NCBI GenBank assembly: GCA_002440945.1
Contig: DJWG01000044.1
Location: 1 to 9,258, forward strand
DNA: 9,258 nt
Direction: 5' to 3'
From: Rhodobacteraceae bacterium UBA6236
GTDB lineage: Bacteria; Pseudomonadota; Alphaproteobacteria; Rhodobacterales; Rhodobacteraceae
How positions within the stretch are numbered: the first letter of the stretch is position 1; every line of letters starts with the position of its first letter. The position numbers and the translations under genes were made by a program. The notes under the pieces were generated by a model. The model saw nothing but the letters and a program-made list of their open reading frames with translations. It was not told the DNA's origin and did not search any database. This document shows positions 1 to 4,960 of this stretch, in pieces.

Positions 1-103
1 GCTTGCCGAAATCCTCGTCCTTCATCCCCGTTGCACGCCAAAGCCCCCGGGCGCCGGCCATGTTGCGGCCATGGGTGGTCGTTCTGGAACGGTAGACAGG
101 CAT
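1..103 (-). CDS. ilvD: Dihydroxy-acid dehydratase, N-terminal fragment (runs off the left edge)
   Basis: The minus strand from the ATG at 103 encodes about 34 residues before the window ends. They include [18 protein letters not shown] followed by a D-E-D-F-G-K stretch, which is the highly conserved N-terminus of bacterial IlvD. By family knowledge this is an Fe-S enzyme that dehydrates 2,3-dihydroxy-acids in isoleucine, valine and pantothenate synthesis in the cytoplasm. The start is supported by the typical M-P-x-Y-R-S beginning and by a GAGG ribosome-binding motif six bases upstream (positions 113-110). Only the start is visible, so the Fe-S cysteines and overall integrity cannot be judged. 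It is transcribed divergently from the Rieske/FAD oxidoreductase gene and marks a core-metabolism flank. Confidence 0.93.
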   Translation of the reverse strand, partial: MPVYRSRTTTHGRNMAGARGLWRATGMKDEDFGK

Positions 104-460
104 CGGGAACCTCGGCGAAGAAAAGGGATCATGCTTCATTGAACCTTCGCTCAGGCAGGTTCAAGGGACAACCGCCGGGTCCGCCGCCAGAGGCTGCAAG
201 ATTCTGCGAGCGGCTATCAACATCACACGCCACATCCATGGATCTGGACAGATCGACCCGGCCAGTCTCACGACGGGCGCGCAACCGATCGCGGGGGGTG
301 AGTGTGCGCGCCGCGCGGGAGGAGGCGCCGGAGCGTGATTCCTGCCCTTCCTGAAAACCCGAGACTTGCAGGGGAACCATCCCTCACATCCTTGCGTTGG
401 TTCTGGAAACGCAGCGCCGACCACAGAATTCGACCTGGATGCAGAAATCGGGAGACGGAA
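104..460. other. Divergent intergenic region between ilvD and the oxidoreductase gene
   Basis: This 357-base gap separates two divergently transcribed genes and must hold both promoters. I see one clear structured element, the inverted repeat at 139-164. Short open frames cross the region on both strands, but they have no recognisable protein character, no good ribosome binding sites, and arginine/proline-rich composition typical of antisense reading of GC-rich DNA. No convincing -35/-10 pair was found for the plus-strand gene. Confidence 0.6.
139..164. promoter_or_regulatory. Inverted repeat upstream of ilvD (candidate operator)
   Basis: TTGAACCT at 139-146 and AGGTTCAA at 157-164 form a perfect 8-bp inverted repeat with a 10-base spacer, centred about 48 bases upstream of the ilvD start. 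On the minus strand TTGAAC (164-159) also resembles a -35 hexamer, so a protein bound here could block or recruit polymerase for ilvD. The regulator is unknown. A hairpin in the ilvD leader is an alternative reading. Confidence 0.45.
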
Positions 461-1990
461 ATGACGTCGAACCCAAGGGAACAGCCCGGACCGGACCTGA
501 CGAAAGGGGTATCGCTGGCCGATTTCAAGGGCCGGATGCTGCTGCGCGGTGTTGTCGGGGACGAGGCCGTGGTGCTCGCCCGCGTCGGCGATGAAGTGAT
601 GGCAGTCGGCGCGTCCTGCACGCATTACAACGGCCCTTTGGACAAGGGTCACATCGTCGGCGACACGCTGCGCTGCCCTTGGCATCACGCCTGCTTTTCG
701 CTGCGGACGGGTGAGGCGATTGGCGCGCCCGCCTTCGACCCGGTATCGTGCTGGCGGGTCGAACGCGACGGCGACCGCATTACCATACGCGAGAAGATTA
801 CGCCTGCGCCACAGCCTGTTGCTGCGAGCATGGTCCAAAGGCCGAAGCGCATCGTGATCGTGGGCGGCGGCGCGGCGGGGTTCGCCTGCGCCGAGATGCT
901 CCGCCGGCGCGGCTATCAGGGTGCATTGACGATCCTGAGCGACGACCCGGACCTGCCCTGCGACCGTCCGAACCTGTCCAAGGATTTTCTGGCCGGCAAG
1001 GCGCCCGAGAAATGGATCCCGCTGAAGTCGCGCAAATTCTACGAAAAGCGCGAGATCGACCTCCAGCTTGCCACCAGGGTCGAGCGGATCGACACCCAAG
1101 GCCGCACGGTGAGGATCGCGGACGGACGCGACTTTCCCTTTGACCGGCTTTTGCTGGCCACCGGCGCCGAACCGGTCCGCCTGCCGATCCCCGGCGCAGA
1201 CCAGGATCACGTCATGACCCTGCGCAGCTTCGCCGACAGCCGCGCCATCGTCGCGCGCGCCGAACAGGCGAAGTCGGCGGCGGTGCTGGGTTCGGGCTTC
1301 ATCGGGCTTGAGGTCGCGGCATCGCTGCGCAAGCGCGGTCTGGAGGTGCATGTGATCTCGCGCGACGAACGGCCGCTGGAAAAGATCCTCGGGCCCGAAC
1401 TGGGCGATTTCATCCGCGGAGTGCACGAGGAACAGGGCGAGGTCTTCCACATGCAGACCACGATCTCGCAGATTGGCGATAGCGATGTGACGCTGGACAA
1501 CGGCAGCCGGATTGCCGCCGATCTCGTCATTCTCGGGCTGGGCGTGAAGCCGCGCGTCTCGCTGGCAGCAGAGGCGGGCGTTGCCGTCGATCACGGCGTG
1601 ATCGTGGACGCGCATCTGGAAACCAGCGTTCCGGGCATCTACGCGGCGGGCGATGTGGCGCGCTGGCCCGATGCGATCAGCGGTGATACGCAGCGCATTG
1701 AACATTGGGGGGTGGCCGAACGGCAAGGTCAGGCGGTGGCCGAGAACATGCTTGGCGCGCGCAATCCCTATCGTGACGTGCCCTTCTTCTGGAGCGCCCA
1801 CCACGATGTCTCGATCCGCTATGTCGGCCATGCCCAGGGCTGGGACAGGCTGGAGATCGATGGCGACCTTGCCGCGCGCGACTGTCTGGTGCGCTATTGG
1901 AAGAACGGTCGGACCGCCGCCATCGCTGCGATCGGACGCGACCAGCAGGCGCTGGAATGCGAGGCCGAGATGGAGAGCGAACTACGATAG
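461..1990 (+). CDS. Rieske-type [2Fe-2S] plus FAD/NAD(P)H pyridine nucleotide-disulfide oxidoreductase (AIFM3-like)
   Basis: A 509-residue protein fusing an N-terminal Rieske domain to a flavoprotein reductase. The Rieske cluster ligands are visible as C53-x-H55 and C72-P-W-H75. The first dinucleotide-binding motif, GGGAAG, is at residues 135-140; the second, GSGFIG, is at about 277-282. The FAD-contacting GIYAAGDVARW segment is at 392-402, and a reductase C-terminal domain with FFWSAHHD spans about 440-505. The architecture matches the AIFM3/ferredoxin-reductase-like family, which moves electrons from NAD(P)H through FAD to an Fe-S centre; the physiological acceptor is not known. The ATG at 461 was chosen because GGGAGACGGA precedes it and the Rieske domain begins soon after. 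An in-frame upstream ATG at 302 would add 53 arginine-rich, non-homologous residues. There is no signal peptide, so it is probably cytoplasmic. The gene stands alone between a divergent and a convergent neighbour, with no adjacent oxygenase gene to suggest a partner. Confidence 0.9.
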   Translation: MTSNPREQPGPDLTKGVSLADFKGRMLLRGVVGDEAVVLARVGDEVMAVGASCTHYNGPLDKGHIVGDTLRCPWHHACFSLRTGEAIGAPAFDPVSCWRVERDGDRITIREKITPAPQPVAASMVQRPKRIVIVGGGAAGFACAEMLRRRGYQGALTILSDDPDLPCDRPNLSKDFLAGKAPEKWIPLKSRKFYEKREIDLQLATRVERIDTQGRTVRIADGRDFPFDRLLLATGAEPVRLPIPGADQDHVMTLRSFADSRAIVARAEQAKSAAVLGSGFIGLEVAASLRKRGLEVHVISRDERPLEKILGPELGDFIRGVHEEQGEVFHMQTTISQIGDSDVTLDNGSRIAADLVILGLGVKPRVSLAAEAGVAVDHGVIVDAHLETSVPGIYAAGDVARWPDAISGDTQRIEHWGVAERQGQAVAENMLGARNPYRDVPFFWSAHHDVSIRYVGHAQGWDRLEIDGDLAARDCLVRYWKNGRTAAIAAIGRDQQALECEAEMESELR

Positions 1991-2109
1991 CAGCCCTGGA
2001 TCAAAAGCATGACCTGCGCCCCAGCCTTTGGAAGGCGATCTGATCCAATCCGGCAGTGACTACTTTCATCACCGCGCTCGCAGAGTTGCAGTGCGCTTTT
2101 ACTCTGTTC

Positions 2110-2910
2110 TCACGGCTGACCGACCCGCTCCGGGATGCCGTTGCCGCGCGAGGCATTGAACAACAACGGCTCTCCAAAGCCGCCCGCTGTCGCGTCGGTG
2201 CAGCCGACCCCCAACCGACCTACAAGCCGCGGGCAAGTTTCGGCAAGCCCGTCAAGCGTCATCTTCTGAGGCACCCGGCTATGGGCCACGCAGACCGCGC
2301 CATTCTCGTCCCAGGCCGCCTCGAAGCTCAGGTCTGGCCGGTTGTCCCGACCCGCAAGACCAAGACGGTCGTAATAGTCGATCAGCATATTGTCCCGCGT
2401 GGTCGGCTGATCGTCGCCGCAATAATCGGCGCGGACCATCTTGACGCAAGCCTTCCAGTAGACATCAAGGTTCTCGCCACCGTAACTCGCCCAAGGCCGA
2501 TAGCCGAAGCGGATGCATTTGCCGAATGCGCCCGCTGTGCAGAAGACGGCTATTCCCCCCTCCCTTGTCGGTTGCAGGACGGCATGCGGCTTGCCGTCGG
2601 CCTCGGGTTCGCAGACGGGCGTCCAGCCGCCGCCATCTGCTACGGACAGGTCGTAGAGGAACACATCGCCTGCGGGCACATGCGGATCGACAGTGATCCG
2701 GTCGATCCGCACCTCTGCCGTCTGACCATCCTCCAGCGCCACCGCAAGCGTCGCCCCCTCCAGATCAGAGGACGGTCGTGGAACGCCATCCACGGAAAGC
2801 ACGAGTTCACTTCCGACCAGGCTGATCCGGCTTGCGTCGGCGCCAGCCGCGACGGGTGTCGCCGCAAGTCCTGCGGCGACCGCAAACGCGCGAAGGCAGG
2901 CCCTCTTCAA
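2110..2910 (-). CDS. Secreted ADYC-domain protein, function unknown
   Basis: A 266-residue protein that starts at a TTG codon (2910-2908). Residues 1-23 form a signal peptide: basic K2-R3, then an alanine-rich hydrophobic core ending in VAAG/ADA. The mature part has eight cysteines (100, 124, 132, 155, 164, 207, 226, 237), which could form four disulfides in an exported protein. The motif V-R-A-D-Y-C-G-D at 159-166 is the hallmark of the ADYC domain, a Pfam family without an assigned function to my knowledge; the assignment is from motif recall, not a search. The TTG start is supported by the signal peptide directly after it, a GAAGG motif four bases upstream (2919-2915), and the TTGA overlap with the preceding gene's stop, which implies translational coupling. 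Its only operon partner is the pentapeptide-repeat protein. It converges on the Rieske gene with a 119-base gap. Confidence 0.8.
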   Translation of the reverse strand: MKRACLRAFAVAAGLAATPVAAGADASRISLVGSELVLSVDGVPRPSSDLEGATLAVALEDGQTAEVRIDRITVDPHVPAGDVFLYDLSVADGGGWTPVCEPEADGKPHAVLQPTREGGIAVFCTAGAFGKCIRFGYRPWASYGGENLDVYWKACVKMVRADYCGDDQPTTRDNMLIDYYDRLGLAGRDNRPDLSFEAAWDENGAVCVAHSRVPQKMTLDGLAETCPRLVGRLGVGCTDATAGGFGEPLLFNASRGNGIPERVGQP

Positions 2911-3290
2911 GGCGCCTTCGACAGATCCAGTTGCGACCCATCGGCGAGGCTCACCGCGACAATGGTCAGGACCGGCGTAACGTCGCCCGGCCCCGTTGCG
3001 GCGAAGGTCATGTCGCCGGGCAACGCGGCGTTATCGATCACACTGTTGGTGGCCAGCCTGTTGATGGCCAGCCTGTTGGATGCCAGCTTGTTGGCTGCCA
3101 GCTTGTTGGCTGCCAGCTTGTTGGCTGCCAGCTTGTTGGCTGCCAGCTTGTTGGTGGCCAGCCGATTCAGGGCCACCGAGGCATCGGATGCCACTTCACC
3201 TTTCGGCATGGAAACAGACACCGGTTCCGCAAATGCGGCCGTAACCAACCCCACTCCCAAAGAGCCGGCTATGAGTAACGCCTTGTGCAT
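2907..3290 (-). CDS. Small secreted protein with tandem NKLAA pentapeptide repeats
   Basis: A 127-residue protein. Residues 1-21 look like a signal peptide (basic start, hydrophobic LLIAGSLGVGLVTAA, cleavage after AFA). Residues 42-81 are eight consecutive five-residue units N-(K/R)-L-A-(A/T/S/I), and the asparagine periodicity continues weakly to N87. The rest (about 88-127) is a cysteine-free segment predicted by eye to be mostly beta or loop. The phase (Asn, then Leu two residues later) differs from the classic A(D/N)LxX pentapeptide-repeat family, so I do not assign it there; a repeating helix or solenoid is possible. The ATG at 3290-3288 has AGGGGG five bases upstream. The stop overlaps the TTG start of the ADYC gene, so the two proteins are probably made together and may work together outside the cytoplasm. 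No function is recognised. Confidence 0.78.
   Translation of the reverse strand: MHKALLIAGSLGVGLVTAAFAEPVSVSMPKGEVASDASVALNRLATNKLAANKLAANKLAANKLAANKLASNRLAINRLATNSVIDNAALPGDMTFAATGPGDVTPVLTIVAVSLADGSQLDLSKAP
3045..3164. repeat. 15-bp tandem repeat, eight units, inside the NKLAA protein gene
   Basis: Eight head-to-tail 15-bp units of consensus GTTGGCTGCCAGCTT on the plus strand begin at 3045, 3060, 3075, 3090, 3105, 3120, 3135 and 3150. Units 4 to 7 (3090-3149) are identical; the outer units differ by one to a few bases, and the next 15 bases are degenerate. Each unit is exactly five codons, so gain or loss of units keeps the reading frame. The identical core suggests recent expansion by slippage or unequal recombination. 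Confidence 0.93.
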
Positions 3291-3372
3291 GATTACCCCC
3301 TATGGGCCGATCAGTGTCCTCAGGTAAAGACAGTCGGCGTCGACCCTCGCCGGGTTCCAATCTACGCCTCCA

Positions 3373-3401
3373 GTCGCATTTCGCAAAACGGATTATGTCA
3401 A
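3373..3401 (-). promoter_or_regulatory. Candidate promoter for the secreted two-gene operon
   Basis: On the minus strand a perfect TTGACA (-35) at 3401-3396 is followed, after a 17-base spacer, by TGCGAC at 3378-3373, a poor -10 hexamer. It would give a leader of about 75 bases before the ATG at 3290. The excellent -35 and its position support the call; the weak -10 limits it. Confidence 0.33.
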
Positions 3402-3435
3402 TGAATGACGTGACGCGCCGGTTCGGTCGAGCCTG

Positions 3436-3458
3436 AATAGGCATTTACAATACCTATT
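3436..3458. promoter_or_regulatory. 23-bp near-perfect palindrome (candidate operator)
   Basis: AATAGG at 3436-3441 pairs with CCTATT at 3453-3458, and the inner ATT (3443-3445) pairs with AAT (3449-3451). Nine of eleven dyad positions match around a central A at 3447. The dyad overlaps TACAAT (3446-3451), a good plus-strand -10-like hexamer, and lies 35 bp upstream of the minus-strand TTGACA. It could therefore control either divergent operon. The size fits a dimeric regulator of the TetR, LacI or GntR kind; the regulator is not in the window. Confidence 0.5.
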
Positions 3459-3735
3459 AACGGGGCTAAACAGGATTTAAACCCCAAGCCGAGATACAAG
3501 ACGCACCTTTCAGCCTGCGGTCCGTTGCCTTTTTCCAGCCCACGACCACCGCCGTCCTGACAGTGGCGACATCCTGAATACAGCGCGGATCGCATCCACG
3601 AACATGTTCCGGTCGATCCGGGCGCATGCGATCGCAGGCGAACGCTTTGCGACAGTCCTGCGCACCCGCGGTCAAGGAAGGCGGTCCTGGCGCAGGCCCG
3701 ACGCCGATGCCCTGCAAAGAGGAGGAAAACCGCAA

Positions 3736-4221
3736 ATGACCCAGACTGCGCCTGCCGACGATCCCGCCGCGCTGACCCGGCACATCGAAACCCGCTACCA
3801 CGCCCGCCACCGGGAACAGCTGCCCGCCCTGGCTGCCTTGGCCGAAAAGGTCGAAATGGTGCATTTCGGCGACGAGGATGTGCCCGAGGGCCTTTCCAGC
3901 CTCCTCCAGCGCATGATCGGTGAGCTTGAGGTCCACATGAAGAAGGAAGAGCTGATCCTGTTCCCGGCGATCCGCCGTGGCGGCGGGACGGCCATCGGAA
4001 CGCCCATCGCCGTGATGCGCGCCGACCATGACGACCACACCCGCGAAGTGGCCGAGATACGCCGCCTGACCGCGGGCTTGGCCCTGCCAGAGGGCGCCTG
4101 CCGGACCTGGACCGCGCTTTACGCGGGGCTGGAGGAGTTCCTCTCGGACCTGACCGAACACATCCACCTTGAAAACGATGTGCTGTTTCCCCCCTTCGAG
4201 AAGGAGAACGCAGATGTCTGA
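3736..4221 (+). CDS. Short hemerythrin-domain di-iron protein related to YtfE/ScdA/DnrN (repair of iron centres)
   Basis: A 161-residue protein that is essentially one four-helix hemerythrin-like domain. Candidate iron ligands in family order are H22 (RYHARH), H67 and E71 (HMKKE), H98 (ADHDDH), and H142 and E146 (HIHLE). KVEMVH at 38-43, HMKKEELILFP and HIHLENDVLFP closely resemble the C-terminal domain of E. coli YtfE, which helps restore Fe-S clusters damaged by nitric oxide or oxidants. The N-terminal ScdA_N domain with its cysteines is absent. An in-frame start at 3604 would not supply it, and the strong ribosome binding site GGAGGAAA (3721-3728) supports the ATG at 3736. It is cytoplasmic by appearance. 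The stop overlaps the start of the AhpD-like gene by eight bases. Family is confident; nitric oxide as the stress is inferred. Confidence 0.88.
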   Translation: MTQTAPADDPAALTRHIETRYHARHREQLPALAALAEKVEMVHFGDEDVPEGLSSLLQRMIGELEVHMKKEELILFPAIRRGGGTAIGTPIAVMRADHDDHTREVAEIRRLTAGLALPEGACRTWTALYAGLEEFLSDLTEHIHLENDVLFPPFEKENADV

Positions 4222-4549
4222 TCCGTCATTGCCCCGCGCCACCCGCGAAATGGCCGAGCGCCGCCGTTCACTGGCGCCCGAGGCCGCAGAGACATTCCAG
4301 GCTTTCTCGAAGGCGGTTTTCGCCGATGGTGCGCTGGACAAGCGGACCAAGCAGTTGATTGCGGTCGCCGTGGCCCACGTCACCCAATGCCCGTGGTGCA
4401 TAGATGGCCATGTCAAGGCCGCGAAGCGCGAGGGCGCGAGCCCCGAACAGATCATGGAAGCGATCTGGGTCGCCGCCGAAATGCGCGCGGGCGCCTCTTA
4501 CGCCCATTCGCTGAAGGCGCTGCAGGCCATGGGCGAGACGGCGGGCTGA
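4214..4549 (+). CDS. AhpD-like / carboxymuconolactone decarboxylase family protein with CxxC
   Basis: A 111-residue protein of the alkylhydroperoxidase-like (CMD) family. The family motif C-P-W-C-I-D-G-H is present as C59, C62 and H66, followed by the typical A-x-x-x-G-A-S-P-E-Q-I-M-E helix. AhpD-type proteins use the CxxC pair for peroxide or thiol-disulfide chemistry. Because the CxxC and histidine are present, a redox role is more likely than ring-cleavage decarboxylation, but the substrate is unknown. The ATG at 4214 is preceded by AAGGAG (4201-4206) seven bases upstream and lies within the end of the hemerythrin gene (ATGTCTGA junction), so the two are co-translated. A longer in-frame start at 4169 would lie deeper in the preceding gene and lacks a comparable site. 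With the di-iron partner it suggests a small stress-defence operon. Confidence 0.88.
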   Translation: MSDPSLPRATREMAERRRSLAPEAAETFQAFSKAVFADGALDKRTKQLIAVAVAHVTQCPWCIDGHVKAAKREGASPEQIMEAIWVAAEMRAGASYAHSLKALQAMGETAG

Positions 4550-4563
4550 CGCTCCCGCCTTTT
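4540..4563 (+). terminator. Rho-independent terminator after the AhpD-like gene
   Basis: GGCGGG at 4540-4545 pairs with CCCGCC at 4554-4559 around an eight-base loop containing the TGA stop, and TTTT follows at 4560-4563. The six-GC stem and short T-run fit an intrinsic terminator. It would separate the stress genes from the pqq operon, though it begins inside the last codons of the gene. Confidence 0.55.
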
Positions 4564-4802
4564 CGGTGGGTTCCCGATGCCGCTGACCGCGACCCGCCCC
4601 AGGCTGTCATTCGCGACTTGCGTGTCGAAAGACGCAAAGCAGACAGGCAAAGAGATCAGAAGCTTGTCGGCCAATGTGCAGCCGGAGGCTCGAAAGAAAG
4701 CCATCCAGGCACCCTTGCAGGTGTCCGGATCGTTGCGCGCCCCATCTCGTGGACCCCAATATCCGTCACGAAAACATAAGTCTTTTCTAAGGATTATAAA
4801 AA
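4564..4802. other. Intergenic region before the pqq promoter
   Basis: No gene is supported here. A hairpin forms from TTGCGT (4618-4623) and ACGCAA (4632-4637), or alternatively a shorter stem closed by a GAAA tetraloop at 4627-4630; it has no T-run, so it is not an obvious terminator. The last part, about 4770-4802, is strikingly A/T-rich for this window and sits where an UP element for the pqq promoter would lie. An open frame of about 83 codons crosses the region on the plus strand but has no recognisable domain and a lysine/arginine-rich composition. Confidence 0.5.
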
Positions 4803-4831
4803 TTGTCGCACTGTTGGATGTCCGCTAGGCT
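4803..4831 (+). promoter_or_regulatory. Candidate sigma-70 promoter of the pqq operon
   Basis: TTGTCG at 4803-4808 and TAGGCT at 4826-4831, separated by 17 bases, make a plausible -35/-10 pair. They lie directly downstream of an A/T-rich tract (about 4780-4802) that could act as an UP element. Predicted initiation near 4838 gives a leader of about 42 bases. The -10 is weak, so this is a positional inference. Confidence 0.4.
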
Positions 4832-4836
4832 GGTCC

Positions 4837-4858
4837 GGCAGGGATAATCCGCCCTGTC
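4837..4858 (+). promoter_or_regulatory. Stem-loop in the pqqA mRNA leader
   Basis: GGCAGGG (4837-4843) can pair with CCCTGTC (4852-4858) as a seven-base-pair stem including one G-U pair, with an eight-base loop. If transcription starts near 4838, this hairpin lies at the very 5' end of the message and ends seven bases before the ribosome binding site. Such 5' hairpins can stabilise mRNA. A protein-binding dyad is the alternative. Confidence 0.42.
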
Positions 4859-4865
4859 CATATTC

Positions 4866-4873
4866 AGGAGGAG
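4866..4873 (+). promoter_or_regulatory. Strong ribosome binding site of pqqA
   Basis: AGGAGGAG lies six bases before the ATG at 4880. It nearly matches the anti-Shine-Dalgarno sequence and is stronger than any site before the downstream pqq genes, which fits a peptide substrate needed in excess of its enzymes. It also decides the pqqA start. Confidence 0.8.
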
Positions 4874-4879
4874 AAACAT

Positions 4880-4960
4880 ATGGCCTGGACTGCTCCGAAG
4901 ATATCCGAAGTCGCCTGCGGCATGGAAATCAACATGTACGCTTCGGCGAAGAAGAAGTAA
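4880..4960 (+). CDS. pqqA: PQQ precursor peptide PqqA
   Basis: A 26-residue peptide beginning MAWTAPKISEV. It is the ribosomally made precursor of pyrroloquinoline quinone: PqqE links the Glu and Tyr side chains of the conserved E-x3-Y motif, and proteases then release the pair. Here the motif is E16-I-N-M-Y20, at the expected position, and the N-terminal MAWT-x-P is typical of the family. The C-terminus is unusual-looking, ending A-S-A-K-K-K, and the peptide is slightly longer than the common 22-24 residues. The TAA stop shares its last A with the ATG of pqqB. The three AAG lysine codons just before that start are purine-rich and may serve as the only ribosome-binding sequence for pqqB. Confidence 0.96.
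   Translation: MAWTAPKISEVACGMEINMYASAKKK

Larger units (their letters stand above)
3291..3735. other. Divergent intergenic region between the secreted pair and the hemerythrin gene
   Basis: These 445 bases lie between two divergent operons and are locally less GC-rich around 3385-3485. Visible elements are a perfect TTGACA on the minus strand (3401-3396), the 23-bp palindrome at 3436-3458, a perfect 10-bp palindrome GAACATGTTC at 3600-3609, and CGGATCG/CGATCCG arms at 3586-3592 and 3614-3620. An open frame in phase with the hemerythrin gene extends back to 3604, but its residues are arginine-rich and unlike the family. I do not think it is translated as part of that gene. Confidence 0.6.

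Noticed and set aside
31..354. Plus-strand open frame of 107 codons at the left edge
   Set aside because: Its first part is antisense to the ilvD start, which matches a highly conserved N-terminus. The rest is arginine-rich with no domain.
161..1831. Long minus-strand open frame (over 550 codons) opposite the Rieske/FAD gene
   Set aside because: It is antisense to a gene with clear Rieske and nucleotide-binding motifs. It is rich in arginine, histidine and alanine with no recognisable domain, which is the usual shadow of GC-rich coding DNA.
1998..2046. Bidirectional terminator between the convergent Rieske and ADYC genes
   Set aside because: GGATCA/TGATCC arms are 37 bases apart, and GCCTT-TGG-AAGGC (2024-2036) is a short stem. 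Neither has a T-run on either side.
3045..3164. Possible CRISPR array
   Set aside because: The 15-bp units are contiguous with no spacers and form in-frame codons of a secreted protein.
2907..3290. Classical A(D/N)LxX pentapeptide-repeat protein
   Set aside because: The period is five, but the order N-K-L-A-A puts Asn two residues before Leu instead of one. The family signature does not fit.
2056..3327. Plus-strand open frame of 423 codons with LLAASLLAAS-like repeats
   Set aside because: It runs antisense to the two minus-strand genes, which have signal peptides, ribosome binding sites, a coupled junction and the ADYC motif. Its repeats are only the complementary reading of the 15-bp tandem repeat.
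3466..3735. FNR/NnrR-type box (TTGAT-N4-ATCAA) expected upstream of an NO-repair gene
   Set aside because: I scanned this stretch by eye and found no acceptable match, so I do not propose nitric-oxide or oxygen control through that family.
3604..3735. 44-residue N-terminal extension of the hemerythrin protein
   Set aside because: The residues do not resemble the ScdA_N domain, and a strong ribosome binding site at 3721-3728 points to the ATG at 3736.
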